A DNA stretch of 64,000 bases from assembly GCA_963699105.1 (NCBI GenBank), contig CAVOTI010000004.1:124001-188000 (forward strand), in the 5' to 3' direction. Below are positions 25,088 to 34,439 of the stretch, in pieces (the first letter of the stretch is position 1; each line of letters begins with the position of its first letter). The notes under the pieces were generated by a model that was given only the letters and a program-made list of their open reading frames with translations, was not told where the DNA came from and searched no databases. This stretch comes from Bog-756 sp963699105. Lineage in GTDB: Bacteria > Actinomycetota > Acidimicrobiia > Acidimicrobiales > RAAP-2. A program made the position numbers and the translations under genes.

Positions 25088-26270
25088 CGACAACCTCTGA
25101 GGTGGTGGCCTCGACCCCGGCCCCCATCCCTCTCGGTCACCGGCCCGATCGCCGGGGTTCGTGGATCCCGACCTGGGGGATGATCGCCACCCGGTGCATG
25201 GAGTTGCGCAAGCGACGGGGACTGATGGTGGCACTGGTCGTGGTCACCATCGCCATCCCCGCCGTCTTCCTCGTCATCCGACTGGTGGCCCACGCCATCG
25301 CACCGAAGTCCTTCGGGCCGGCGGGCGGGGATGCCATCTTCAACGCCCTGGTGGCCGGAGTGCTCTACGTCTTCGGTTTCATCGTGGCCGCCACCTTGGG
25401 CTGCACGGCCGGGTCGGTGGATCTCACCGAGGGGATGTTCCGGCACCTGGTGGTGACAGGCCGGTCCCGACTGGCGCTCTACCTGGCCCGGATACCGGCC
25501 GGTCTGGCCATCGTGGTCCCGCTGGTGGCCATCGGGTTCACCATCGTCTGCGCGGTGTGCGTGTTCGCCGCACCCACCCAGGTCGACTATCAGGGCACCA
25601 ACGTGCCCCCGGACTCTCGCAGTCCGGTTTCGAGCACTGGGCCGCCGACCATGCCGACGAAGTGGTCTGCAGCTTCCCGTTCAGCCTGTCCGGCCCCAGC
25701 CCCGTGGGCAACGTCATCGGTGCCGTCCCGTGCAACGGACCCGGTGGCGGCCCCGGCATCGTCGGTCAGGGATCCCCGGGGTCCTCCCCGACCCCGACAC
25801 CGGCGATGATCGATGCCGCCGCTGTGCAGATCGCCAGGCGGGACTACCCGGCCTACACCCGGATCTTTCTGTCCCCGTCGGTGGGGCTGATGGTCCGCAC
25901 CGGTCTGTGGATCGAGCTCGAGGTCGTCGTCGGGTTCATGGTCGGACTGGGGTTGGGATCGCTGCTCGGACAGCGGACGGTGGCGGTGATCCTGATGATC
26001 GTGTGGGAGATCATCATCACCCCGATCCTGTCCCGGGCCACCATCCCCCACATGGTCAACCTCCAACGGGCGGTGGTCGGGTTGGGCGTGGCCCATCTCG
26101 AACCGTCGGGTCTCGGATTCGTCTTCGGCGGGGGCGGAGGGCCCGGTGGCGGCCAGGGGACCTCCCTCCTGGTCCCGGAGTCGAGGACGGCGGCGGTGTG
26201 CGTCATCGTCGCCTGGCTGGTCGGCTGGACGGTCCTCGGGGCCTGGAGAATGGTCAAACGCGATGCCTGA
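25084..26270 (+). CDS. ABC-2-type transporter permease, frameshifted
   Basis: Reconstructed ~395 aa membrane partner of the preceding ATPase. The N-terminal half includes GMIATRCMELRKRRG and helices LMVALVVVTIAIPAVFLVI, ALVAGVLYVFGFIVAATLGC and AGLAIVVPLVAIGFTIVCAV. The frame then shifts at a C5 run (25606-25610). The second frame continues with an external loop (FEHWAADHADEVVCSFPF) and helices around LWIELEVVVGFMVGLGLGSL, VAVILMIVWEIIITPIL and VCVIVAWLVGWTVLGAW. The reading is continuous if one C is added or removed, so a functional protein is likely. Confidence 0.82.
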
Positions 26271-26353
26271 GCCAGCGATCGGGCCGGTCCCTTCCGTCCT
26301 GTGCCCAGGAGCGGCTGCGCGCTGTCACCACCCGGCGCCGGGACGAGGCCGAC

Positions 26354-27367
26354 CTAGAGCGGGTGACCGGCGAAGAACTTCCAGATCAACTGGTTGGCCG
26401 AGATGGTGAAGGTCGTCTTTCCCACCTCGGAGGCGATGGCCACCATGGCTGGGCTCCCCGCCCAAATGTGACCGTCTCCGTTCTCCCGGTACAGCTCGAC
26501 GGTGGCATTGTCCGGGCATTGGTAGGCGATCAGGGTGACGTCGCTTGTCACCGTGGAGGTCTTCGGGGGCGCAGAGCACCCGTTCCTGGCCGCCCACCGA
26601 GCCTCCTCCACGGGAATGGGCAGGTCGTTCTGTTGAATGCCCTGGTCCACCTTCGAACTGAGATGGGACCCGATCGTTCCGTTCCCGTTGGGAGCCGGCA
26701 GTTTCTTGGCTGCCGGTCCGATCCCGCCGTTGTACGGCACAAAGGGATCGGCGGTCCCGTGAAAGGCAATGACCGGAACCCGCCGGGACGGCCGGCATCC
26801 CGACGTGGCCTCGATCCCGGCCACGGTGGCCACCGCGGCGATCTTGCCGGCGTCGCTGCAGGCCAGGGCGGACGCCATGAAGGCCCCGTTCGAGTACCCG
26901 GCCACGAAGATCCGGTGGCTGTCGATACACATCGTGCTGGTGACGTGGTCGATGAGGGCGATGAGAAACTTCTGATCGGAGCTTCCGGGCGTGGTGACCC
27001 AGTGTTGTACCGCTTCGTCCACCTGGGGGGTGACGGTGACGAAGCCGTTGAAGTCCCCGTAGCTGCCGAGCCCGGTGATTTCGGCCTGGAGGGCGGCGGT
27101 CTCGCTGTAGCCGTGCAGGTCGACGACGAGAGGCAGGGGTCGGCTCGGGGTCTGGTCGGACGGAGACTCCACGACGTAGAGACCCTTTTCGCCGGCGGCC
27201 GAGTAGTCGAGCGTCTCCCCGTTGTGCAGGGACGCCGTGCCCCCCTGGCAGCCGGCCGAGGGTTGGGGCCGCACCGCCGCCGCCGCCGGGGCGCCGGCCG
27301 CCAGCACCGGACCGGCCAGGACGGATGCCAGAACCGACACCGCCAGGATGGACCTCTTGATGGACAT
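26354..27367 (-). CDS. Secreted PHB-depolymerase/LpqC-type esterase
   Basis: 337 aa with a Sec signal peptide (residues 1-~30, ILAVSVLASVLAGPVLAAGA). The alpha/beta-hydrolase core begins with LPLVVDLHGYSETAALQ (oxyanion-hole HG). The nucleophile elbow GYSNGAF gives the catalytic Ser. VIAFHGTADPFVPY carries the acid Asp, and GDGHIWAGSP the catalytic His. This is the pattern of polyhydroxybutyrate depolymerase, feruloyl esterase and mycobacterial LpqC proteins. It acts outside the membrane on an ester, identity unknown. Convergent with the ABC permease gene across 83 bp. Confidence 0.85.
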   Translation of the reverse strand: MSIKRSILAVSVLASVLAGPVLAAGAPAAAAVRPQPSAGCQGGTASLHNGETLDYSAAGEKGLYVVESPSDQTPSRPLPLVVDLHGYSETAALQAEITGLGSYGDFNGFVTVTPQVDEAVQHWVTTPGSSDQKFLIALIDHVTSTMCIDSHRIFVAGYSNGAFMASALACSDAGKIAAVATVAGIEATSGCRPSRRVPVIAFHGTADPFVPYNGGIGPAAKKLPAPNGNGTIGSHLSSKVDQGIQQNDLPIPVEEARWAARNGCSAPPKTSTVTSDVTLIAYQCPDNATVELYRENGDGHIWAGSPAMVAIASEVGKTTFTISANQLIWKFFAGHPL

Positions 27368-27586
27368 GGCGGCACTGTAGGTCTGGTCGAGGACGGAGGT
27401 GGGGCGCCCCCTTCGTTCGACGACCCCGAACCTGCCCCGGGGGCCGGACCGAGGTCCACCAACCGGTCCGATCGGTGGATAGCCGACGCTCATCTATGCC
27501 ACTGTGTATGAGGCCACCGGCTGCACCGGGCGCACCCGGAGGCAAGGCTGTGGCGCACGTTTCCAACTACAACTGCAGGAGCGAAA

Positions 27587-28042
27587 ATGAGCACCGACAC
27601 CGTGGCCGAGGCCCAGCACCGTGGGTCGGCCGACCTTCCGTTCGTGGAGATCGGCGGGGGCAGCAAGATGAAGGTCATCCAGGTCGATGTGGCCGAGGGT
27701 CTGTGGATCGTCGAGAACATCTTCCAAAACGGCTATGCGGTGCAGACCCACCGCCACACGGGGCCGGTCTACGGCTACACGGTGTCGGGGGCCTGGAGGT
27801 ACCGCGAATACGACTACGTCAACAGGGCCGGCTCGTTCCTGTTCGAACCGGCCGGATCCGTGCACACCCTCGAGTGCGTCGGGAACGACACCCGGGTGTG
27901 GTTCCAGATGTACGGGGTCAATCTCAACCTGGCCGACGACGGCACCATCGAAAGCGTCTTCGATGGTCCCGGCACGCTGGAGGCCTACTACGCGCTGTGC
28001 GAGGCCGAAGGCCTGCCCCGACCCAACGTGCTGGTCAGCTGA
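27587..28042 (+). CDS. Cupin-fold protein (ChrR/dihydroxyacetophenone dioxygenase-like)
   Basis: 151 aa; ATG 27587 has a CAGGAG Shine-Dalgarno. A single cupin barrel carries the metal-ligand motif QTHRHTGPVYGYTVSGAWRY (His-x-His-x-n-Gly/Tyr) and the second motif AGSFLFEPAGSVHTLE with the last His. The sequence resembles 2,4'-dihydroxyacetophenone dioxygenase-type cupins, which bind iron and cleave C-C bonds, but similar small cupins serve as anti-sigma or isomerase proteins. It stands alone, divergent from the esterase. Enzymatic activity is inferred from family membership only. Confidence 0.8.
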   Translation: MSTDTVAEAQHRGSADLPFVEIGGGSKMKVIQVDVAEGLWIVENIFQNGYAVQTHRHTGPVYGYTVSGAWRYREYDYVNRAGSFLFEPAGSVHTLECVGNDTRVWFQMYGVNLNLADDGTIESVFDGPGTLEAYYALCEAEGLPRPNVLVS

Positions 28043-28167
28043 CAGGAGCGCAACACCGCCGGTCAGCGGCTCCCCGGTGCGGCCCTGACGCCCACCCGCC
28101 ACCTCGGGGAAGGGTCGAGCAATGATCAGGCGTCAAGCCCCCCGGCCGGCGTGCCGATGTTGTCCCC

Positions 28168-28485
28168 ATGGAATTTCAACGGGATGTCCCGGCTGGGGAG
28201 CAGCATGACCGACATGGGTTGACGGCGGCCCCCGAGATCAGGAGCTATCTCCTGCTCACCGACGAACAACTGACCATCGAACGAGACCGGCTGAGGGAGC
28301 TGCTGGAGGAGTTCACGACCGCCCGGGGCGTCTCCGAAGTCGACTGTCAGTTGCTGGTCGACATCGAGCTCCAGATCGACGAGATCATGGACGAACTGCT
28401 GCAACGGGCCCGTTCCCGGCACCCTTCGGCGGGTGGGTTGAGTGCCCGCTTCCGCCTACGACCCGCTCTGCAAGGCGGGGAGTAG
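28168..28485 (+). CDS. Small hypothetical helical protein
   Basis: 105 aa. The central part is acidic and amphipathic (LLLTDEQLTIERDRLRELLE, then VDCQLLVDIELQIDEIMDEL), suggesting a two-helix hairpin or coiled coil. There is no export signal or membrane span. The start is uncertain because no strong Shine-Dalgarno precedes ATG 28168. A strong hairpin follows 26 bases after the stop, supporting a real transcription unit. I do not recognise a family. Confidence 0.5.
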   Translation: MEFQRDVPAGEQHDRHGLTAAPEIRSYLLLTDEQLTIERDRLRELLEEFTTARGVSEVDCQLLVDIELQIDEIMDELLQRARSRHPSAGGLSARFRLRPALQGGE

Positions 28486-28510
28486 ACGCTCGTTCCCCCT
28501 TGCGACCGGT

Positions 28511-28540
28511 CGACCCGACCAGACGCCACCGGTCGGGTCG
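28511..28540 (+). terminator. Hairpin terminator
   Basis: CGACCCGACC and GGTCGGGTCG form a perfect 10-bp stem around a 10-base loop, just after the small helical protein gene. AT-richer sequence follows, but there is no U-tract. Confidence 0.6.
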
Positions 28541-28646
28541 CTATCCGGATTCACCAAATTACCGTCGACTCCCGTTAACATCTCATAGGCGAGATTCCCT
28601 GGAAGTCACAGGAGCAATCTCCCCTTTCACGGCGAAGGAAGTCACC

Positions 28647-28868
28647 ATGGCCACGAGCGGTCCGGTGTTGGAATGTCCCACCTGCGGCGAGAAGTGGAGA
28701 ATCAAGGCCGGGCTTCTCAGTGTCAACCAGCGGCCGGTGGGCTTCGTCCATCGGTGTCAGAGTTGTGGCGACGAGTGGACGGACGGACAGGTCACGGGAC
28801 ATCGGGACGCGTCCCTCAAGAACCGCCGGTTGGCACGGTCACTGGCCAGGCAGGACCAAACCACCTGA
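28647..28868 (+). CDS. Small zinc-ribbon protein
   Basis: 73 aa; ATG 28647 lies behind GAAGGAAG. Two CxxC knuckles, CPTCG near residue 10 and CQSCG near residue 37, make a four-cysteine zinc ribbon separated by a short linker (WRIKAGLLSVNQRPVGFVHR). The basic C-terminus (RDASLKNRRLARSLARQ) could contact nucleic acid. Such small ribbons are often accessory to transcription or ribosomes, but no partner is evident. The real start is the internal Met, since the upstream 49 codons have no coding character. Confidence 0.65.
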   Translation: MATSGPVLECPTCGEKWRIKAGLLSVNQRPVGFVHRCQSCGDEWTDGQVTGHRDASLKNRRLARSLARQDQTT

Positions 28869-28926
28869 GACCGGGCCGGTCCGTGACCGATCGATGCACG
28901 ATCGCCCGGCACCGGCCTCCTCTCGG

Positions 28927-29964
28927 TCAGGAGCCACCGCCCGACGCCGTGGTCGGCGCCACCTCCACCGGCTTGGAGGCGAAGATGTTGAGCCCGAGCT
29001 TTTCGGAGACGTACCGGGTCGCCCGCTGTCCCCGGATGCTGTTTCCCGCCTCGTCGAGCAGAGGCGAGAAGGTCCCGAGACCTCCCTTGCCCGGTGAGAT
29101 GGTGACGATCCCTCCGCTGACGCCGCTCTTGCCCGGGAGGCCGACCTCGTAGAGCCAGTCACCGGAGTGCTCGTACAGTCCGGCCGTGGCCAAGGCGGCC
29201 AGGACGTGCTTGCAGTTGAACGGCTCGATGACCCGTTGCCCGGTCATCGGATTGACGCCCCCGCTGGCCAACGTCGCCCCCATCACCGCCAGGTCGGCGG
29301 CGCTCACCAGAAGCGAGCACTGCCGGGTGTAGAGGTCGGTGGTGTCGTCGGGATCGGCGAAGAGACGGCCGTAGCTCTGCAGCAGGTGGGCGATGCCCTG
29401 GTTCCGCAGGTTGGTGGCCGACTCCGAGGCGTAGACCTCCTGGTCCAGATGGAGCTGGCGACCGGCGAACCGGGACAGGCCCTGGCGGATGAATTCCCAT
29501 CGGTCGTCGGTGGTGGCCCCGGGCACCAGACTGGTGGTGGCCATGGCGCCGGCGTTGACCATCGGGTTCATGGTCCGCTCCTGGTTCAATTCGATGGCCA
29601 TCACCGAGTTGAAGGCCAGGCCGGTGGCGTTCACTCCCAGCAGCTGGTGGGCCTCTTCGTGACCGATGGCGTCGCACACCAGGGCGAACACGAATGCCTT
29701 GGAGATGCTCTGAATCGAGAACAGCTGCTGGGCATCCCCGATGGAGAAGCTCCGGCCGCCGACCCCGAAGATGCTCATACCGAAGAGGGACGGGTCGGCG
29801 TCGGCCAGGGCCGGGATGTAGTCGGCGACCGCGCCCTCGTCCACCGAACGGTAGAGGTCGTACACCTCGACCAGAAGCGACGCCACCACCTCCGGGGTGG
29901 GCAGCTCGCCGGTGGACACGGCCGAGGTCGTCGTCGTCTCGTGGAACGGAAGGGGGATGTGCAC
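28927..29964 (-). CDS. glsA: Glutaminase A
   Basis: 345 aa serine-dependent glutaminase converting glutamine to glutamate and ammonia in the cytoplasm. It has the beta-lactamase-like fold with the nucleophile in FSIQSISKAFVFALV (Ser-x-x-Lys). Conserved blocks ATGLAFNSVMAIEL, NPMVNAGAMATTSLV, SLLVSAADLAVMGATLASGG and GLPGKSGVSGGIV match the GlsA family throughout. Length is slightly above the common ~310 aa. The start is a GTG with an AGGAAAGGA Shine-Dalgarno ten bases upstream. It stands alone, convergent with the zinc-ribbon gene; acid resistance or nitrogen metabolism are the usual roles. Confidence 0.93.
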   Translation of the reverse strand: MHIPLPFHETTTTSAVSTGELPTPEVVASLLVEVYDLYRSVDEGAVADYIPALADADPSLFGMSIFGVGGRSFSIGDAQQLFSIQSISKAFVFALVCDAIGHEEAHQLLGVNATGLAFNSVMAIELNQERTMNPMVNAGAMATTSLVPGATTDDRWEFIRQGLSRFAGRQLHLDQEVYASESATNLRNQGIAHLLQSYGRLFADPDDTTDLYTRQCSLLVSAADLAVMGATLASGGVNPMTGQRVIEPFNCKHVLAALATAGLYEHSGDWLYEVGLPGKSGVSGGIVTISPGKGGLGTFSPLLDEAGNSIRGQRATRYVSEKLGLNIFASKPVEVAPTTASGGGS

Positions 29965-30085
29965 GGCGTCGATCCTTTCCTGGCCCGAACTGCCTGGAAG
30001 ACTAGGTCTTCCGGACCGGGACCCCCCTCAGCCATTACGGCCTGCCGTCGGGTGGTCGACCCTGCACCGACCCGGCCGGGCCCGG

Positions 30086-31242
30086 TCAGTCGGTGGCGAT
30101 CTCCGTGCTCCATTCTCGATCGAACCACCGATCGATCCGGCTGGTGCCGAACTCCGCCTTGGATGCCGCAAGGGCGGTGGAAGGGCCTTGGATGTCTCCC
30201 ACCGGTGCCGCCCCACTGAGAAATGTCACCTCAACGGTCGCCACCCGGCCGCCCCCAAATTCCAGATAACAGATCCCGTGACCGTCATAGGTACTCGGCG
30301 AGGGTTCGGCCCGGGATGCGGCGATGATCTGATCGGCCACGATCGACGCCTGCCCCTCGGCGAACACACCGGCCTTGGGTGTACCGACACTCGTAACATC
30401 GCCGATGGCATAGACGTCGGGGAATTCCGTCTTGAGGGTGCGGGGGTCGACCGGGATCCATCCGTCCACCGTGAGGCCCGACTCGGCCACGACCGCCGGG
30501 GCCTTGTGCACAGGGACGCCGAGGAAGAGATCGAACGGCAACTCGTCGCCGCTGCTGAGAACAGCCACCTTCCGTTGTCCGTCGAGGGCCGTCACCAACC
30601 GCTCCGGATGCCAGTCGATCCCCCGCTCCTCGAAGGCGGCCAGTAGGGCGGCGGAGGCACCGGGCGAGGGCGGAATCGGGACGCCCAGGGGCATGACCAG
30701 CGAGATCCGGGAGTTGGCCCGGCGACCATTCCCCGTCAGGAACTCGTGCATGAGCAGGGCCGTTTCGCTCGGGGCGGGAGGGCACTTGAACGGCGTCGAG
30801 GTCACTCCGACGATCACGTCTCCCCCCTCGAATGCCTCGAGCACCTCTCGGAGGGCAAAGGCACCGGGCACCGTGTAGAACTCATGCCCCGACTCGAGCA
30901 GACCCGGCGTGGCCGAGGGGTCGAGGTCTGCTCCGAGGGCGACGACGAGAACATCGGCGTCGAACCGCCCGGCGTCGGTGACCACCGACTTCTGTTCGGG
31001 GTCTATGGACCGGACGGTCGCCTGGATGAAGCGCACCCCGGCCTTGTCTATCGCCGCGTAGGGATGGAACACCGACTCCGCCGTCTGCCTCCCGAACATG
31101 ACGTCCAACTTGGAAAACCCGAACACGAAGCCGGGTCTCTCGTCGATGAGGTCGATCTCCGCCGAGCTGCCGAGTTCGTCAGATAACCGGGAGGCCAAAT
31201 TCGAGACCGCCGAAGCCTGCTCCGAGAATCAGAATTTCTCAT
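30086..31242 (-). CDS. Sulfide:quinone oxidoreductase-like flavoprotein, frame-broken N-terminus
   Basis: Reconstructed ~385 aa pyridine-nucleotide-disulfide-type flavoprotein. From ~31198 the frame is continuous: DADVLVVALGAD, KCPPAPSETALLMHEFL (matching the active Cys block of SQR/flavocytochrome c), FPDVYAIGDVTSVGTPKAGV (FAD-binding C-terminal motif) and a YLEFGGGRVATVEV tail. The FAD dinucleotide loop ILGAGFGGLEF is present upstream but in another frame, with single-base breaks at 31235-31237 (AAA/TTT) and ~31197-31202, both short homopolymers. ATG 31242 is the likely start. It could oxidise sulfide or persulfide at the membrane; an NDH-2-like role is the alternative. Confidence 0.8.
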
Positions 31243-31307
31243 CGAGCCACCTTAACGAAATGACTGACCCGGTGTGGGGTGAGGTCGCCACCCGTCGGGC
31301 ACCGCCA

Positions 31308-32540
31308 TCAGCCATGGGCGGTGAGATAGGCGGCTTCCTGCATCTGGACGTCCTCCACCAGATCGCCCAGGGCCAGGTTGATGTCTTGAAGGTGGTAACC
31401 CCAGGTGGGCCCGAGGGCTTCGGTCACCGTCGGTCGGGAATCGCCGGCACCCTTGGTGGTGTCGATCTGTAGCCACGTGGCCCCGGCGCGGCTGGTACAG
31501 ACGGCCGAGTACAGGTCGGGGTACGTCACCCACGGCGTCGATACGGTCGGGGCCGGAGGAGGGAGCGTGGCCGTGAGGAAGTACGGGGACAGGGCGGCAG
31601 CCCCCCCTCCCAGGGCCGCCGGGTTCACGCAGGCGACTTTGAGACCGGCACGAACCGTCTGGCCCGACTGCAGGCTCACCCCCTGTCCGGGCCGGCCGAA
31701 CTGGCTGTTGGCCGGGGGCTGACTGGGGAAGGACGAATAGGCGATGACGCATCCGGTTTCGCCCGGCGACGTGCACAACGGAATGTGCCGGAACGTCGAA
31801 CCGACGGTTCGGCCCGACGGAACTGTGACGTTTCCCCCGGCGATGATGGCTGAGACCATCCGGCCCCGCAGTGCGGCGTCGGAGTCGATCTGGGCCGACA
31901 GCAGCCGGATGAGCATGGCCGCCCCCTGAGAGTGCCCGATGAAGATGACCGGTCGGCCATCGTTGTAATGGGCCAGGTAGTCGTTCCAACCCGCCAGCAG
32001 GCTCTGGTAGGCCACGGCGTCGGCCGACGGGTCATTGCCCAATCCCTTGGCCAGCGACTCACTGGTGCGCTGACGGTACATCGGCGCCCACACCCGACAC
32101 ACCTGCGAGAAGCGGGAGGCCTGGGTCACGGCGGCAGCGACCTCTCCGGCCTGGACCTTCAAGTTGGCATTGTCCTTCTTCTGCATGCTCACCGTCGGGT
32201 AGACGTAGAAGCAGTCGAAAGGCGAGTCGGTGGCCGGTGAGGCGTCCACCACGGCGCGGGGTCCACCGGGCGGGACCGCCGTCGCATCGGGATTGAAAGT
32301 GCAGGGGTCATCAGCCATCCCCGGCCGACAGAGCCACACGGTGGTCGCCGGGTTGCTGCCGCTCGAAGTCCCATCCGGGCTCGACGCCGCCGTCGTCGAA
32401 CTCGGCGCATCCGAAGAAGCCTGCGCACTGCCACAGCCGCACAGGGCAATGCCGATCACGCCGACCACGGTCACCAACACGGCCCGACGAGCGAAGCTCC
32501 CCCCGGCCCGGTAACGAAAACGGAGATCCATCGAAGCCAC
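31308..32540 (-). CDS. DUF3089 alpha/beta-hydrolase lipoprotein
   Basis: 410 aa. A lipoprotein signal (residues ~15-35) ends with the lipobox IALCGCGS, so the protein is probably tethered to the outer face of the membrane. A Ser/Thr-rich linker precedes the DUF3089 domain with DCFYVYPTVSM, WAPMYRQRT and the nucleophile elbow FIGHSQGAAM; a lipase/esterase activity is likely. The start is taken as GTG 32540 because a TACTGT -10 and TTGACT -35 (18-bp spacer) place transcription initiation right there; ATG 32531 is the alternative. The promoter overlaps a palindrome shared with the divergent MarR gene. Confidence 0.83.
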   Translation of the reverse strand: MASMDLRFRYRAGGSFARRAVLVTVVGVIGIALCGCGSAQASSDAPSSTTAASSPDGTSSGSNPATTVWLCRPGMADDPCTFNPDATAVPPGGPRAVVDASPATDSPFDCFYVYPTVSMQKKDNANLKVQAGEVAAAVTQASRFSQVCRVWAPMYRQRTSESLAKGLGNDPSADAVAYQSLLAGWNDYLAHYNDGRPVIFIGHSQGAAMLIRLLSAQIDSDAALRGRMVSAIIAGGNVTVPSGRTVGSTFRHIPLCTSPGETGCVIAYSSFPSQPPANSQFGRPGQGVSLQSGQTVRAGLKVACVNPAALGGGAAALSPYFLTATLPPPAPTVSTPWVTYPDLYSAVCTSRAGATWLQIDTTKGAGDSRPTVTEALGPTWGYHLQDINLALGDLVEDVQMQEAAYLTAHG

Positions 32541-32546
32541 AGGTGA

Positions 32547-32599
32547 ACAGTAAAACGGCTATGAGCAATTAGTCAACTAATATGACCATCTACTAAGAT
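32547..32599. promoter_or_regulatory. Divergent leaderless promoters with MarR-type palindrome
   Basis: On minus, -35 TTGACT (32571-32576) and -10 TACTGT (32547-32552) serve the DUF3089 gene. On plus, TAAGAT (32594-32599) lies seven bases before ATG 32607. The palindrome ATTAGT-CA-ACTAAT (32568-32581) covers the minus -35, and ACTAATATG recurs at 32601, both as expected for MarR binding sites. This region is conspicuously AT-rich. Confidence 0.65.
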
Positions 32600-32606
32600 A
32601 ACTAAT

Positions 32607-33068
32607 ATGGTTCGCGTGCCCAGGTCCGATGGGGCGCCCGACGGTTCTGGAGCTGGCACTCCGACACCGTGGCTCCTCCGTCGGGCCAGCCAGCGCTACC
32701 GTGACGAATTGCGCGCCGCCGTCGGTGAGGCCGGCTACTCGGATCTACCGCAGCCCGGGTTCTGGGCACTCGACGCCCTGGCCACCAGTGACCGCGACGC
32801 CAGCCAGTTGGTCTCCCAGATGGGCATTTCCAAGCAGGCGGTGAGCAAACTCGTGGACCAACTGGTGGAGTCGGGTTACATCGAACGTCTGGCCGATCCC
32901 TCTGATCGGCGCCGGGTGGTTCTGAGACTCACCAGAAGGGGAAGAAAGGCAGCCGGCGTGTTGCGAGCCGCCACCGACAAGGTCGACCAGTCGTTGGTCC
33001 GCCGTCACGGAACCGACTCGTTGGCCAATCTCCGACGGCTCCTCGGCGAGATGGTCGAGGGCCAATAG
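32607..33068 (+). CDS. MarR-family transcriptional regulator
   Basis: 153 aa winged-helix dimer. The pattern is LLRRASQRYRDELRAAV (dimer helix), the recognition region ASQLVSQMGISKQAVSKLVD, and the wing YIERLADPSDRRRVVLRLT, which carries the conserved Asp-x-Arg of the wing hairpin. A C-terminal helix completes the dimer interface. MarR proteins usually repress their own and a divergent gene and release DNA on binding a small phenolic or lipid-like ligand. The ATTAGT palindrome in the 66-bp intergenic region is the likely operator, making the DUF3089 lipase-like gene the target. No Shine-Dalgarno; probably leaderless. Confidence 0.9.
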   Translation: MVRVPRSDGAPDGSGAGTPTPWLLRRASQRYRDELRAAVGEAGYSDLPQPGFWALDALATSDRDASQLVSQMGISKQAVSKLVDQLVESGYIERLADPSDRRRVVLRLTRRGRKAAGVLRAATDKVDQSLVRRHGTDSLANLRRLLGEMVEGQ

Positions 33069-33181
33069 CCGGTCGCCGCACTCCCCGCCGTTGGGTACAC
33101 ATGAGCCCGACGGGTCGACCTCGAGCGCTTGACGGCGGCGGCCCGACACCTGGCCGGAGCCACATCCGGGCCGACCACCGG

Positions 33182-33421
33182 TCAGGCCTGCCCGTCATCG
33201 GTTATCACCGACCACGACCGCGTCCTCAGGTTGAACCAGCGTTTAGGCGGCGGGTAGACCACCCTGGCGATGGTGGTCGAGACCCAGGCGATGGTCCATC
33301 CGAGGAACACCAGCAAGAGGTCGTGCAGGATGGGGGCGTTTCCTCGAGCACCGAAGATGATCAGGATCACCCCCCACACCAGAAAGGCCCCGATGCTGTA
33401 TCCCCAGTATCTGTACCTCAT
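33182..33421 (-). CDS. Small two-helix membrane protein
   Basis: 79 aa; ATG 33421 with AAGGAG at a good distance upstream. Two hydrophobic segments (YWGYSIGAFLVWGVILIIFG and ILHDLLLVFLGWTIAWVST) are joined by a short basic loop, ending in a cytoplasmic tail RVVYPPPKRWFNLRTRSW. The pattern resembles small actinobacterial SdpI/SHOCT-adjacent membrane proteins of unknown role. The long open frame upstream of this Met has no Shine-Dalgarno and no coding character. No neighbour suggests a function. Confidence 0.65.
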   Translation of the reverse strand: MRYRYWGYSIGAFLVWGVILIIFGARGNAPILHDLLLVFLGWTIAWVSTTIARVVYPPPKRWFNLRTRSWSVITDDGQA

Positions 33422-33663
33422 ATCGACGGGCTCCTTCGTGAGACACCTCAAGTATGCGCTGACCGGCCCGTCAGTCGACACCAGGGGAACGGTACACCGG
33501 TCCACCGGGAAACGAGCAATGCCGACGATGAAGTGACTCTTGAGATTCGTCGCCGGGTGGAAGGTCATCGAGACCACAGGGCGCCGGACGGTACTGCTCC
33601 GCTCGACGCCGGTGGGTGGACGGCTGGGCGGAGGCGAGCGGCGCCGACAAGACCGAGCGTGGA

Positions 33664-34209
33664 TCAGCTGTCGCCGAGAGCCACCCGGGCAAGCGCCTCG
33701 ACCGAGGCCAAGGATCCGGGACCTTGTGCCGCCACGACGGTCCGGGCGGCATTGGAATAGGCGTTTACGACGGACCGGCCTCCGGTGGTCATTCCGTAGG
33801 CGCCGTCGCCCACACCGGAGATGCTCGGCATGGCGGGATTCCCCGGGGCGTGGGCGACCTGGCCGGCGAAGACCGCCGCCGACTGGTGCGCAAAGATGGT
33901 GACGCCGGCATTGCCCGATGCACCGGTGTACTCGCATACAAGTCCACCACCGGCCGTCGGGGTCGAGACCGGGCCGGTGTAGGTGGCTCCCAGAGCTGCG
34001 TTGGCCTGGGGCAGCGTCGGGCAGGTCGCCGGGCTGCTGGTGGCGGCCGGTGTGGTCGGGACGGCTGCGGTCGTCGTGGTCACTGCCGGTGCCCGGGTGG
34101 TCGACGGAGAGGCGGTGCTGGTGGTCGAGCTAGTGCTGCTGGATCCGCAGCCGGCCAGAGCCAGCCCGGCCACAACCGCCCCGGCCGCCAGCAATCCGCC
34201 CTTGTTCAC
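33664..34209 (-). CDS. Small secreted lipoprotein
   Basis: 181 aa from GTG 34209. The lipoprotein signal LLAAGAVVAGLALAGCGSS has its modified Cys near residue 20. A ~45-residue Ser/Thr/Ala/Pro linker follows. The globular end (LPQANAALGATYTGPVSTP, then LVCEYTGASGNAGVTIFAH and GVGDGAYGMTTGGRSVVN) resembles DUF3558-like mycobacterial lipoproteins, with a Cys pair (TCPTL, LVCEY). Function unknown; surface-attached. It is divergent from the DUF2510 protein, with ~230 bp between them. Confidence 0.7.
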   Translation of the reverse strand: MNKGGLLAAGAVVAGLALAGCGSSSTSSTTSTASPSTTRAPAVTTTTAAVPTTPAATSSPATCPTLPQANAALGATYTGPVSTPTAGGGLVCEYTGASGNAGVTIFAHQSAAVFAGQVAHAPGNPAMPSISGVGDGAYGMTTGGRSVVNAYSNAARTVVAAQGPGSLASVEALARVALGDS

Positions 34210-34439
34210 GTTCCGACCATAGCAACCCGGGACGGGAGCCCGGCGAAGAGACCGGCCACCCGGGACCTGTCCACGCCCTTCTCGAACGGCCCGGCTCAGC
34301 TCGGCTGACGACCAATGTCCACCGTGGCCGAAGCCACCTTCGGGATGGCAGCAGGGCGTCCGTCCCGGGTATGGTTGGGCCGCAGGTGCGCTGGAGGGTA
34401 CCGCGGAGCCGAACAGACCCGCTGGCGGGAGCGTGGAGT

